Assembly: GCA_016721465.1 (NCBI GenBank) | Contig: JADKIA010000036.1 | Location: 1 to 64,000, forward strand | Source: Ideonella sp. | GTDB taxonomy: Bacteria; Pseudomonadota; Gammaproteobacteria; Burkholderiales; Burkholderiaceae_C | Direction of reading: 5' to 3' | DNA length: 64,000 nucleotides | Shown: positions 1 to 9,453 of the stretch, piece by piece | Numbering within the stretch: position 1 is the first letter of the stretch | Layout: every line of letters begins with the position of its first letter | Position numbers and translations under genes: made by a program | The notes under the pieces: generated by a model | What the model was told of the DNA's origin: nothing | Database searches by the model: none | The model's input: only the letters and a program-made list of their open reading frames with translations

Positions 1-521
1 AAGAAGATCACCGTGGTGCACAAGGCCAACATCATGAAGGCGTTGACGGCATTTCTAAGGAAACCGCTGAAGCGGATGTACGAGGCCAAGTAGACGGCAA
101 GATCCAGTTCGAGACCGTGATCGTGGACGCCTGCGCGATGAAGCTGGTGCTCAACCCCGGCAGTCCGACGCAGACCGTCACCACCAACCTGTTCGGCGAC
201 ATCCCTGTCCGATCTGGTGGCCGGCCTGGTGGGCGGGCTTGGGCATGGCGCCCGGGGCCAACATCGGTGCCGACGCGGCGATCTTCGAGGCCGTGCACGG
301 CTCGGCGCCGACATCGCGGGCAAGGCAAGGCCAACCCGGTGGCGCTTGATGCGGGCTGCCGCGATGATGTCGATCCACGTCCAGCGCACCGACTGGCGAC
401 ACGCGTCGCGCCAAGGCCCTCGGCCACGCTCACACATCGACCAGGTGCGCACCGGCGACCTGGGGGCCAGTCCAGCACCGCGCAGTTCACTCCAGGCACT
501 GGTGGCGGGCTGAAGGCTTGA
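1..521 (+). pseudogene. NAD-type isocitrate dehydrogenase, 3' part, multiply frameshifted
   Basis: C-terminal part of an isocitrate/isopropylmalate dehydrogenase family protein, which oxidatively decarboxylates isocitrate in the TCA cycle. The family signature is readable only by changing frame several times: KKITVVHKANIMK at the window start, then IVDACAMKLVLNP, TNLFGDI, LVGGLG, an EAVHGSAP-like stretch, KANPVAL, and finally STAQFT and a GLKA stop at 521. The 5' end lies outside the window. The breaks are one-base indels between otherwise well-conserved blocks, as expected from base-call errors. True decay cannot be excluded. The order of motifs fits the beta-proteobacterial NAD-dependent form, but cofactor specificity cannot be read from this part. 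Confidence 0.8.
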
Positions 522-635
522 CGCCGGGATAAGTCGAGGCGCCTTTTCTGCTTGAATTGGTGTCCTGGGCCGATCGGCCAGCAGGACACCGGGCCCGACG
601 GCCGACGTCGTCAACGCAGAGCAGAAGGAATTGCC

Positions 636-1103
636 ATGAAAGCCTCCAAGCCCACTGCCTCGCACACTGGACACTGCCGCTGGCTGGCGTGGCTGCCGCG
701 GTGCTGATGCCAACGGCGCCGCGGTAAAGGCAGCCACGCCGGCCGAGCTGCTCGCCGGCTACACCACAGCTGGCGGGGGGCCCTGCCCGGCCGAGCGGGG
801 CCAGAAGCTGCTCACCACCCAGGGCAAGGGCGATTTGAATGGAGCCACCCACCTGCCAGCACGGGTGACCCCACCAAGCTTGGCAAACACGCGATCTCGG
901 GTAAGGCAATCTCCGCCGTTGGTTACCGGCCATCAAGGAGCGGTTCACCGCCCGCAACAAGACGGAGTTCCACTTCAACTTGAACTGCAAGGATGTGCTC
1001 ACGCGCGAGTGCACCGCGGCAGAGAAGGCCGACGTGATGGCCTGGCTGCTGACTTTCGCGAGAAGGTCCGGCCAGGCCGATCGCGCCCTGGGTCAGGGCT
1101 TGA
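636..1103 (+). pseudogene. DUF1924 / SHP-like haem protein, frameshifted
   Basis: Resembles the DUF1924 family (small exported c-type haem proteins related to sphaeroides haem protein SHP), usually about 120-140 residues. An ATG at 636 follows an AGAAGGAA ribosome site. Successive frames give ATPAELLAGYT, then GQKLLTTQGKGD, then GDPTKLGKHAISGKAI, and finally LNCKDVLTRECTAAEKADVMAWLLTF, the last being the family's conserved C-terminal block (written here as parts of one motif). The CxxCH haem site expected near position 845 is scrambled by the frame changes. At least three indels are needed. The stop is uncertain: the nearest plausible one is at 1101-1103, overlapping the end of the convergent transferase gene. 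Function inferred from the family: periplasmic electron transfer or oxygen/NO binding. Confidence 0.6.
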
Positions 1104-3034
1104 ACACGTCGCCCAGCACCACGCCTTCGCGGCGCGGGCCGGCGCCGCCCTCGTAGTAGCGGTAGCCCGCCGGTGCCGTGCGCACCACGATCGTGACAGC
1201 CCGCTGGACTGCTGGGCGGCGTTCACCGTGGCCCAGCGCCTTCAGCCCGGTGATCAGCGTGTCGCTGACGCCGCTGTTCGTGATGTCCACGTTCGGGTGC
1301 TCGCCGCCGACGTTGGTGCTGGGGCTGTTGGCCGCGCCGAAATCGACCATCGACGTGGGCCTGTTGCGCGTCCATGCCTCAGTCGAGCAACCCCGACCAG
1401 CGTCTTGCCCACGGATTGATGATGGTCGAGCCGCCGGGCGAGCCGGTGTCATCAGGAAGTCACCGCGCTGGCCGCCGCTCTGCGTGAACACCAGCGTGGG
1501 TTACATCGAACTGCGCGGGCGTTTGCCGGCGGCCACGCGGCTGGCGATCGGAGCACCCCGGCCGCGTCAGCGGGCGCGGCCGAGAAATCGATGAGCTGGT
1601 TGTCTGGATGAAGCTGCCCTTGGCCATGTGGAAGGCCCCAAAGCCCGATTCCACCGTGGTGGTCATGGTGACCACATTGCCCTGGCCATCCACCACCGAC
1701 AGGTGAGTGGTGCCGTTCTCGGCAATGGGTGGCGAGCGCCCAGCGGCACGGCACCCAGGTCGCCCGGTTGTGCGGTGCCCAGGCTCTTGGTCAGGGCTGA
1801 TCAACGCGGCGCTGCTTCAGGTAGGTGGCGTCCAGCATCTTGGCCAGCTGCCGCCAGGCAATGGAACGAAATCCGTCGGCGGCCACGCACTTGTCGCGGT
1901 CGGCATAGGCCAAACGTTGGGCCTTGCTGACCTGGTGCACGCCCATCACGGGCAGCTGCCATTGATGTCCATGGCGGTGGGGGCTTGTGCGGTGCAAGGT
2001 CGAAGTTGGACAGATGCCCAGGGTCTGCGCCACCGCGATGCCGCCGGACGACGGCGGCCCCATGCCGCATTGACCTGATAGCCGCGGTAGTTGCGCACAC
2101 CGCGTCGCGCTTCTTGGCGCGGAGGCCGCCAGGTCGGCGAACGTGGTCAGCCCGGCGTGATGCCGCCCGTGGCGTCGCCGATCTTGTCTATGATGTCCCG
2201 CGCGATGGGCCGGTGTGGAAGGCGTTGATGCCGCCATCGGCGATGGCCTTGAAGGTGGCGCCACGCGGGGCTTCGAGCAAGGTGCCGGCGGTCTCGCCGG
2301 TGCCGTCGGCATTGAGGAAGTGGCCTGGCGTCGGGGTCGCGCGTGAGCGAGGTGGCTGACCCGGCGATGGACGCGGCCATGCGCGGGCTGATCTTGAAGC
2401 CGTCGGTGGCGATCTGATGGCCGGGTCGAACAACCTTCCAGCTCAGCTTGCCGGCGTCCTTGTGGGCGGTGTCTGGCATCTGCAGCACGCCGGGCGTGCC
2501 GATGCGAGCGGTGCGACGCGCGCGCATTGGGCTGGGGCGTGGTTTGTTGCGTGGCACTGATCCAGCGCAGGTAGTCTCGGCGGCGGCGGCCGGCGCGGTT
2601 TCGCGGCCATCGTAGGACATCACCGTCTTGGCCTTGGCGTCGTAGTGCAGCCGGAAGGCGCCGCCTCCGATGCCCGACGATTGCGGCTCCACCAGATTCA
2701 GCACCATCTGCACGGCCACCGCCGCGTCCACGGCGCTGCCGCCTTTCTTCAGCACGTCGCAGCCGGCCTTGGTGGCCAGCGGGTTGTTGGCCACCACCAT
2801 GAAGCTGCGCGATGGCACAGCAGCCTTGCTGGCAAAGCCGGTGGCGATCTCGGGCGCACTGTTCTCGCCCGGCGTGCCGGGGTTGTAGACCACGCCGCTC
2901 GGCGAGGTCTGCAGGCAGGCATTGGCCGTGACCTCGTCGTCGCCGCCACAGCCGGCCGGGCCGGCGGCCAGCAGTGCCGGCAGCAGGGCCGGCCAGCGTT
3001 GCATCCATGGTCTCGTCGGGGTCTTGGGGCTCAT
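1093..3034 (-). pseudogene. ggt: gamma-glutamyltransferase lipoprotein, frameshifted
   Basis: Gamma-glutamyltransferase precursor, which cleaves or transfers gamma-glutamyl groups of glutathione in the periplasm. The start at 3034 gives an N-terminus with a lipobox-like AAGPAGC, so it is probably a lipoprotein. The first third is open and typical (FMVVANNPLATKAG, GGSAVDAAVAVQMVLNLVEP, SSGIGGGAF). Later parts lie in other frames, including the autocleavage site NGTTHLSVVDGQG, with the nucleophile Thr codon at 1709-1711, and a C-terminal GVVLGDVFKP before the stop at 1093. Length of about 640 codons is somewhat longer than usual for the family. At least four frame changes are required, matching the damaged state of the surrounding 6 kb. 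If these are sequencing errors, the enzyme is intact. Confidence 0.8.
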
Positions 3035-3242
3035 GCGCGGTCCTCACGTCGGCGGCGCCGCAGCAGCGCAGCGCTGCGGCGGGTTGATGTGTTCCGCATT
3101 GGGCATCGCCACCGCTCGAGCGACAAGCCGGGCATACCCGCCGGGCCACGCCCGGGTTGCCCGCCAGTCGGCGCGCAGTGCACTCGCTCGCGCCGCCGAT
3201 CGCACGACGAGGCCGCCATGCCGATCGGGGGTGGCGGCCAGG

Positions 3243-4475
3243 TCAGCCGGGCAGGCGCGCCGGCTTCACGCGCCAATCGCGGAACACATCGATGTCCACG
3301 CCGTCGGGGTAGTTCAGCAGCCCGGGCTTGTGGCCCTTGACGCCCAGCTCGCCGTATTGCCAGATGATGGCCTTGGTCTGCCGGTCGACCACGATCACGC
3401 GAGTCGTGCAGGTCGTCGACGATCAGGATGTCGCCGGTGTCGGGCAGCTCGCGCGCGATGGACGGATGGTCCAGCGCCTTGTCGCCGTCCTTTTTGACGG
3501 CGTATTCCAGGTGGGTTTGCCGGTGGCGGGGTCGAAGATCACCACGCGGCCGGGTTTGCTGAAGTCGGCCACGATCACCCGCTTGCCGTCCACGGTGGGA
3601 AAGGCATCGGACGGATAGCGGATGTTGGGCGGACGCACGCTCCACAGCACCCGGCGTTCGCGCGTGATGCGCGAGATCCAGGCGTCGGTGATCTCGCTGA
3701 CCAGGATGTCGCCGTTGGCCATCGGCGTGGCGCTGTTGGGCCAGGCCAGTTGCTGCGGTGGCTTGTGCTTGCACTGGCCGGGTTGGCCCCATTGCGTGAC
3801 CACCGCGTTGGTCTTGGGGTCGATGATCAGCACACGGCAATTGCGGATGTCGGCGGTGAGAACTTGCCGTCGTCGAGCAGGCGTGAGTCATCGGGGTAGT
3901 TGAGCAGGCTGTCTGCTGCCGCGGCGGTCGGGCACGCCGTAGGTCCAGGTCACCACCTTCTCCGTAGTCGACGATGTGCAGGTCGAAGTTGTCCCCCCCG
4001 CTCACCGCCAGCCGGCTTGCCGTCGGCCGAGAGAAGTTCACGTCCTCGTTGCCGCGGTAGTAGGCCAGGCTGGGAGGGGAATTCCCAGACGATGCGCTTG
4101 TCCGGCGCCACTTCGATCAGGCGGTTGTTGCGCCGGTCGGCGATGACGATCGGGTAGGGCAGCGGCTTGCCCCACGAGGCCACGGGCTTGGCGCGGTTGC
4201 CAGTGACCGGGGGGATGGGCAAGGGCGCGACGCCGCTGGAGACAATGCCCGCGCCCAGCATCTCGGCCGTCACCTGCGGCCACGCCTGGCGCCTTGGGCG
4301 CCTGGCGCATTGTCAGCCTTGGTGCCTCTGGCGCCCTGGTCGGCAGGGCGCGACCGCGCTGGCCGGAGCGGCCGGGTCGGCGGCCCAGGTCAGGGGCCGG
4401 CATGGCCAGGATGGCTGCGAGCGCAAGGCCCAGGGACGGGCGGGGTGTGACGGTGAAGGCAATGGGTGGACGACA
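3243..4475 (-). pseudogene. NHL/PQQ-type beta-propeller protein, frameshifted
   Basis: Repeated propeller blades are visible: IVIADRRNNRLIEVAPDKRI, IIDPKTNAVVTQWGQPGQ, NGDILVSEITDAWISRI, FPTVDGKRVIVADFSKPG and VVIFDPATGKP, each a short strand pattern with D-x-x-x-N-x-V/I and W-x-Y/F ends. The protein ends LNYPDGVDIDVFRDW followed by a stop at 3243. A hydrophobic leader around 4400-4475 suggests export. The N-terminus is uncertain because of indels: an ATG at about 4475 works with one base removed. At least four frame changes occur. No catalytic residues could be assigned. It may be an NHL-repeat or arylsulfotransferase-like propeller. The role is unknown. Confidence 0.55.
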
Positions 4476-4585
4476 TGCGCAGGGTGCGAATCGGTGGATG
4501 AAGCCGGCAATTATGCCCCATCGCCCCGGCGGCCTGCGTTGATGGCCCGCAAGCGCCGCGGCATTGGCTGCGCCACGGCGCCGAA

Positions 4586-5380
4586 TCAGCCGCCTTCGCT
4601 CACCACCCGGCCATGCAAGGGCCGCACCGGCCGCGCATTGGGTGGAAACAAGGCCTTCAGCTGGGCCAGCTGCGCTGCAGACAGCGTGAGCGGCTGCTTC
4701 ATCACCAGCCACACCACGCCCTCGGTGAAAGGCGGCGCAGTGAGCGAGCCGTCGTAGCGGTAGTGGGCGGTGGATCGGGGCAACAGGCGCGAGGGGTCGA
4801 ACAAGCTGGCGGCCAGCGTCTGCTCGGGCAGGCCGCGGGTCGGCATCCTGGGCAGCAGCTCGGATAACGCGGTGTTGGGCTCACCCAGCCGGAACAGCAG
4901 CACCAGCGACACCAGTTGCCCTGACGCGCCCTTGTGCAGCAGGTGCACCGCCACGGGGAAGTCCTCGCCGTTCAGGCGGTCGCCACCGGGCGTGTGGAAG
5001 TGGAATTGCTGCAGCGTGAGTGCCTCGCGGCCGAGCAACAGCCGGCTGCCGTTGCGGTAGCGCACGCGCACCGTGTGGCCGTCGTTGACGATGCGCAGGG
5101 GCTCGGGCTTGTACTGGAAGCCGAGCATGGCGCCGCTCTGGCGTTGTGCGCTGGTGATGTCCACCGGCGACTGGCGCTGGCCGCTGCCGCACAGCGTCCA
5201 TTCCGCGCGCATGCGGGCCCATTGCTCGGGGCCGTACTCGCCGCTGTATTGCCAGGCCGGGCCGGTGGCGGCTGGTGCGACGCCACAGCAGGCCAGCAAG
5301 GCAGCGCCACCCAGACCAGGATCGGATGAGAGGAGATTCGCCGCGGCGCCATGCTGCGCACAGCGCATGGCCGGCGCCAT
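4586..5380 (-). CDS. alpha-class carbonic anhydrase, exported
   Basis: Catalyses reversible hydration of CO2 to bicarbonate, probably in the periplasm. The 264-residue product has a hydrophobic leader ending near ACCGVAPAA, then the alpha-CA order: WTLCGSGQRQSPVDI, LQQFHFHTPGG (first two zinc histidines), VAVHLLHKG (third zinc histidine) and YRYDGSLTAPPFTEGV near the C-terminus. The ATG at 5380 shares one base with the stop of the upstream propeller gene (TGATG), which fixes the start and suggests coupled translation. It is the only uninterrupted gene in the first 6.3 kb. The class is clear from the HFH and SLTxPP motifs. Beta and gamma classes lack these. Confidence 0.92.
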   Translation of the reverse strand: MAPAMRCAQHGAAANLLSSDPGLGGAALLACCGVAPAATGPAWQYSGEYGPEQWARMRAEWTLCGSGQRQSPVDITSAQRQSGAMLGFQYKPEPLRIVNDGHTVRVRYRNGSRLLLGREALTLQQFHFHTPGGDRLNGEDFPVAVHLLHKGASGQLVSLVLLFRLGEPNTALSELLPRMPTRGLPEQTLAASLFDPSRLLPRSTAHYRYDGSLTAPPFTEGVVWLVMKQPLTLSAAQLAQLKALFPPNARPVRPLHGRVVSEGG

Positions 5381-6332
5381 CAGATGGTCCGGATCACGCT
5401 CGGGTGCTCATTGCCGCTCTCGGCGGCTGCACCTCGCCGGCCGGCCCAGGATCTGCCGCACGTTGGCGGCTTCGCGCACGAAGGGGATGCGGGGAAGTGC
5501 TCGCGCCGGGTCGAAGCGGAACATGGCGTTGCCGCCCCAACCGCTCACCCAGACCATGTCGCGCTCGTCCACTAGACGGCGTAGGGCGCGGCTGGTCGCC
5601 GGGCAGCTTCCACCTTCCAGCGGCCGCTGGCCGGGTCGGCATCGACAGGTTGCCCGACATCCACTCGCTCACCCAGATGCGGCCACTGCTGTCGCTCCAG
5701 ACCCGGCGCGCACCCTGCTGGCGGCTGCACCCGTGGATTCGCCGGTCTTGCGGTCGTGCGCGCGATGAACGAACCCGCCAACGAGCACCACCAGATGTCG
5801 CCCCTGGGCGTGGCGCAGATGCCGTAGGGCCGCGCCCACCGGGCGCGTCCTTCGACCGCACCGCGCCTTCGAGGCAATTCCCGACACACCGCTCTGGCCG
5901 GTGAACCGTCACCGGCGCCGTCGAAGGCGCCGGTGTTCAGGTTGGCATAGGGCGTGCCGGGGGGCAGCGGAAAGGCGCGCAGGCTGCGGTCCGGGCCAGC
6001 CCACGCGCACGATGGCCTGCAGGCGCCGATGCGTGATCCAGGCGGCGCCATCGGGGCGGCGATCACGCCGTGCGGCGACGAGCGCTGGCGCGATCATCGG
6101 CCTGGCCGCTGCGCGGGTCGATCCAGCCCAGGTGGCCGCTGCGTTGCGCGGTGAACCACACGCCGCCGTCGGGTGCCGGTGCGGCGTCGTGAATGCCGGT
6201 GCGCTGCGGCGTGCGCAGCGGCCAGGACTGCATGCCCACCGGCGCGGGCTGGGCGTGCGCCGTGGCCGCAAGGCTCAGCGCGGCGCTGCCCAGTCCCAAC
6301 TGGAGGAGGTCGCGGCGGGTGAGGGTACTCAC
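5380..6332 (-). pseudogene. virginiamycin B lyase-like beta-propeller, Tat-exported, frameshifted
   Basis: The start at 6332 encodes a leader with a twin-arginine pattern (TLTRRDLLQLGLGSAAL) and a cleavage-like AHAQ. The mature part reads as a seven-bladed Vgb/streptogramin-lyase-like propeller: AAPAPDGGVWFTAQRSGHLGWIDP, then in other frames PYGICATPRGDIWWCSLAGSFIAR, RVWSDSSGRIWVSEWMSGNL and VRQILGRPGEV, ending VIRTI before the stop at 5380. At least three frame changes occur. Environmental Vgb-like proteins are common and mostly of unknown substrate, so antibiotic lyase activity should not be assumed. The stop overlaps the carbonic anhydrase start, indicating one transcription unit. Confidence 0.7.
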
Positions 6333-6375
6333 GGGGATCTCCTTCCATTGCGATCGTCGGCGGCGGTGCCGGTGC

Positions 6376-7716
6376 TCATGGGGGGTGGAGCGGGCTCAGG
6401 CCAGGATGATCCGGTCGATCAAGGCCAGGGACGGCGGCGCCGACGGGCCGATCGTGATGGCCGCCGCGGCGCTGCGCATGGCCGCCCTCGGCCGCGTCAA
6501 CGCCGGCGGCATGCACGCGCAACAGTGGTTCGCCTGCCCTCACCCATTGTCCGAGTGGACGGATGTGGCTGAAGCCCACTCGAGGGTCGACGGCGTCGGC
6601 GGCACGCTGCCGGCCACCGCCAAGGGCCACCACCGCGAGGCCGAGCGCGCGGGTGTCGGGGGCGGCGACGAAGCCAGCGCCGGGCGCCAGCAGATCGCGC
6701 TGCACAGGTGCCGTGGCCATGCCAGCGCCACCTGCCGCCAACACATCGCGCGGGCCGCCCAGGTCGGCCACCATGCGCGCAAAGGCTTCGGCGGCGCGGC
6801 CGCTGCTCAGGGTCAGTTCGGCTTGGGCTGTTGCGGCGGCCAGGTCCTTGGCCAGTCCCCCCAGCAGCAAGGCATGCGCCGCGAGCGCCAGGGTCAGCGC
6901 CAGCAGGTGGGGCTCACGCGATGCGCCAGTGAGGAAGTCGATCGCCTCCTGCGTCTCCAGCGCATTGCCGGCGGTGGTGCCCAGCACCTGGTTCATGTCG
7001 GTGACCAACGCGGTGGCGGGCAGGCCCAGGCCGCTGGCCACACGCACGAGGTTGCCGGCCAGCGTGCTGGCCTCGTCGCGGCTGGCCATGAACGCGCCAT
7101 TGCCCCACTTCACGTCGAGCACCAGGCCTTGCAGGCCGGCGGCGAGTTTCTTGCTCAGGATGCTGGCGGTGATCAGCGGCACCGACTCCACTGTAGCGGT
7201 GACATCGCGCACCGCGTACAGCCGTCGGTCGGCCGGGGCCAGGTTGGTGCCGGCGCCGACGATGGCACAGCCGCAGTCGCGCAGCACGCCGAGCAGCTGC
7301 TCGCGCGGCGGGTCGATGCAGTAGCCGGGCAGGGCCTGCAGCTTGTCCAGCGTGCCGCCGGTGTGGCCCAGCCCGCGGCCCGAGATCATCGGTACCACGG
7401 CGCCGCAGGCGGCGAGCATGGGTGCCAGCATCAGGCTCACCTTGTCGCCGACGCCGCCGGTGGAGTGCTTGTCCAGCACCGGGCCGCTGCGGCCCAGCGC
7501 TTGCCACTGCAGCACTTCGCCAGAATGCGTCATGGCGCGCGTCAGCGCCACGCCCTCCTCGGGTGACATGCCGCGCAACAGGATGGCCATGGCCAGCGCG
7601 GCCACCTGTCCCTCGCTCCAGCCGCCGTCGACCAGGCCTTGCACGAAGGCGCCGATCTGGGCCTCGCTCAGCGCCAGGCCGTCGCGCTTGGTGCGGATGA
7701 TCTCGGTGACGAGCAT
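6376..7716 (-). CDS. deoA: thymidine phosphorylase (C-terminal frameshift)
   Basis: Phosphorolyses thymidine to thymine and deoxyribose-1-phosphate in pyrimidine salvage. The cytoplasmic family motifs are in order: LVTEIIRTKRDGLALS at the N-terminus, LDKHSTGGVGDKVSLMLAP, MISGRGLGHTGGTLDKL (the family signature) and ILSKKLAAGLQGLVLDVKWG. The reading frame is open to 6376, but the last 40 or so residues are arginine/histidine-rich and unlike the family. From about 6510 another frame gives AMRSAAAAITIGP and ends LALIDRIILA with a stop at 6396, which looks like the real C-terminus. One base is therefore probably missing or extra near 6490-6515. The salvage genes at 28-36 kb belong to the same pathway, though they are not adjacent. 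Confidence 0.9.
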   Translation of the reverse strand: MLVTEIIRTKRDGLALSEAQIGAFVQGLVDGGWSEGQVAALAMAILLRGMSPEEGVALTRAMTHSGEVLQWQALGRSGPVLDKHSTGGVGDKVSLMLAPMLAACGAVVPMISGRGLGHTGGTLDKLQALPGYCIDPPREQLLGVLRDCGCAIVGAGTNLAPADRRLYAVRDVTATVESVPLITASILSKKLAAGLQGLVLDVKWGNGAFMASRDEASTLAGNLVRVASGLGLPATALVTDMNQVLGTTAGNALETQEAIDFLTGASREPHLLALTLALAAHALLLGGLAKDLAAATAQAELTLSSGRAAEAFARMVADLGGPRDVLAAGGAGMATAPVQRDLLAPGAGFVAAPDTRALGLAVVALGGGRQRAADAVDPRVGFSHIRPLGQWVRAGEPLLRVHAAGVDAAEGGHAQRRGGHHDRPVGAAVPGLDRPDHPGLSPLHPP

Positions 7717-7736
7717 GCAGCGCAGCGCCTAAGACA

Positions 7737-9431
7737 TCACTTGTAGGTCACGGCGGAGCCGGGCTCGTAGTCCGCCACCTTCAACGGGCTGCGGGCGGCG
7801 ATGTAGCCGCGCAGCACGTCGGCATCGACGAAGCCTGAATCGACGTAGCCAGGGTGTCTGGTGAGCACCGGGTAACCGTCGCCGCCGGTGGCGGTGAAAT
7901 TGGTGATGGTCAGGCGATAGCTGCGCCTGGGGTCGAGCGGCTGGCCGGCGATGCGCGTGTCCACCAACTGGCCGCCCTCGATGCGCATCTGCACACCAGC
8001 GGTCTGCGGGAAGGCGCCCGGAGCCCGGCTCATCTTCGCGGCCGCCTGCAGGTAGGCGAGCAGATCGTTGCCGGGCAGGGTGACCACGGCCACGGTGTTG
8101 CCGAAGGGCTGCACCTTGAGCACGTCGCGGTAGCTGATGTTGCCGGCGGGCAGCGAATCGCGCACACCGCCGGAATTGACCAGCGCCACGTCGGCGCCGG
8201 TCTTGTCGATCATCGCGCGGGCCACCATCACGCCCAGGTTGGTGGGCTGCTTGCGCACGCGCGCGCGGTCGCCATCGAGCGCGCCGTCGCTGCTGCCCAC
8301 GGGCGCGCTCAGCCGCGCCTCGCCATTGGCCTGGAAGGGCTGCAGGAAGGCGCGCACAGCCGGGTCTTGCGGGATCAGCTCGGTGTAGGGCGCCTTCTTG
8401 CCGTCGGCCTGTTTCTTCATCAGGTTGACGGGGATGAGCTGGTACTTCACCAGCTCGATCTTGCGTTCGGCGCTAGAGCCAGCTATCACGAAATCAGCAC
8501 GTCCAACGTATTTGCCCCACTCGTGCGCCTGCACGATCCAGGTGCCGTTTTGGCGGTCGGGCGCGCACGCCTGGCCGGGCACGTAGGCCTCGTTGCGCTG
8601 ATTCTCGGCAGCCATGCACACGGGGTTCTGGCTGTGGCCGCCCACGATGAGGTCCAGGCCTCTCACCTGGCGCGCCATCTCCACGTCGCCAGGGGCGTTC
8701 ACGCCGCGATTGCCATCGGGGTAATGGCCCATGTGCGTGGCGGCGATCACCATGTCGGCCTGGCCGCGCAGCTCGGGCAGCAACTTGGCGGCTTCGTCGG
8801 CAGGCTTTCGGAACTCGATGCCGGCGATGTTGGCCGGCAACACCATCTTCTGCGTGTCGTCGGTGGTCAGGCCCATCACTGCGATCTTGTAGCCGCCGCG
8901 CTCGAACACCGCGTAGGGCTGGAACATGCGCTGGCCGTCTTTGTAGATGTTGGCGGCCAGCAGCGGGTAGTTGACCCAGGTGCGCTGCTTGGCCAGCACG
9001 GCGGGCGGCTTGTCGAACTCGTGGTTGCCCACGGCGCTGGCGTCGTAGCCGAGCAGGTTCATGCCTTTGAAGTCGGGCTCGGCATCCTGCAGGTCGCTCT
9101 CGGGCACGCCGGTGTTGACGTCGCCGCCATCGAGCAACAGGGTCTGGCCGCCCGAGGCGGCCACCTCGGCGCGGATCCGGTCGATCAGCGTCTTGCGCGC
9201 GGCCATGCCGTACTCGCCGTCGGCATTGGTCCAGAAACGGCCGTGGTGGTCGTTGGTGTGCAGGATCGTGAGCTTGAGCGGCGCGCGCGGCGCCAGGCTG
9301 GCGCAACTGCCGAGCAGGGCGGCCAGGGCCAGGCTGGCCGGGCCGGCCCAACGGCGTGCGATGGCCACTGCAGCGGATCGCACGGGGCCCTGGTCGGCGC
9401 GCGCGGGGCAGGTCGAGGCGGAAGGTGTCAT
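7737..9431 (-). CDS. 5'-nucleotidase / UDP-sugar hydrolase-family lipoprotein
   Basis: UshA/NadN-type metallophosphoesterase that dephosphorylates nucleotides outside the cytoplasm. The chosen start at 9431 gives a leader with lipobox LLGSC. A longer open frame upstream (to 9497) overlaps the aldehyde dehydrogenase gene and adds no recognisable domain. The N-terminal metallophosphatase domain shows LTILHTNDHHGRFW, LLLDGGDVNTG, AVGNHEFD and VGGHSQNP. The C-terminal 5-nucleotidase domain shows ALVNSGGVRDSLPAGNISY and FTATGGDGYPVL. About 564 residues, the usual size. It lies 20 bases upstream of deoA on the same strand, consistent with a nucleotide-to-nucleoside-to-base salvage route starting in the periplasm. 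Confidence 0.9.
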   Translation of the reverse strand: MTPSASTCPARADQGPVRSAAVAIARRWAGPASLALAALLGSCASLAPRAPLKLTILHTNDHHGRFWTNADGEYGMAARKTLIDRIRAEVAASGGQTLLLDGGDVNTGVPESDLQDAEPDFKGMNLLGYDASAVGNHEFDKPPAVLAKQRTWVNYPLLAANIYKDGQRMFQPYAVFERGGYKIAVMGLTTDDTQKMVLPANIAGIEFRKPADEAAKLLPELRGQADMVIAATHMGHYPDGNRGVNAPGDVEMARQVRGLDLIVGGHSQNPVCMAAENQRNEAYVPGQACAPDRQNGTWIVQAHEWGKYVGRADFVIAGSSAERKIELVKYQLIPVNLMKKQADGKKAPYTELIPQDPAVRAFLQPFQANGEARLSAPVGSSDGALDGDRARVRKQPTNLGVMVARAMIDKTGADVALVNSGGVRDSLPAGNISYRDVLKVQPFGNTVAVVTLPGNDLLAYLQAAAKMSRAPGAFPQTAGVQMRIEGGQLVDTRIAGQPLDPRRSYRLTITNFTATGGDGYPVLTRHPGYVDSGFVDADVLRGYIAARSPLKVADYEPGSAVTYK

Positions 9432-9453
9432 GGCAGCGAATTCCGGAAGTCGC

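Noticed and set aside
5380..6332. Antibiotic-inactivating virginiamycin B lyase
   Set aside because: Only the propeller fold and export signal are seen, the gene is broken, and the lyase residues could not be identified.
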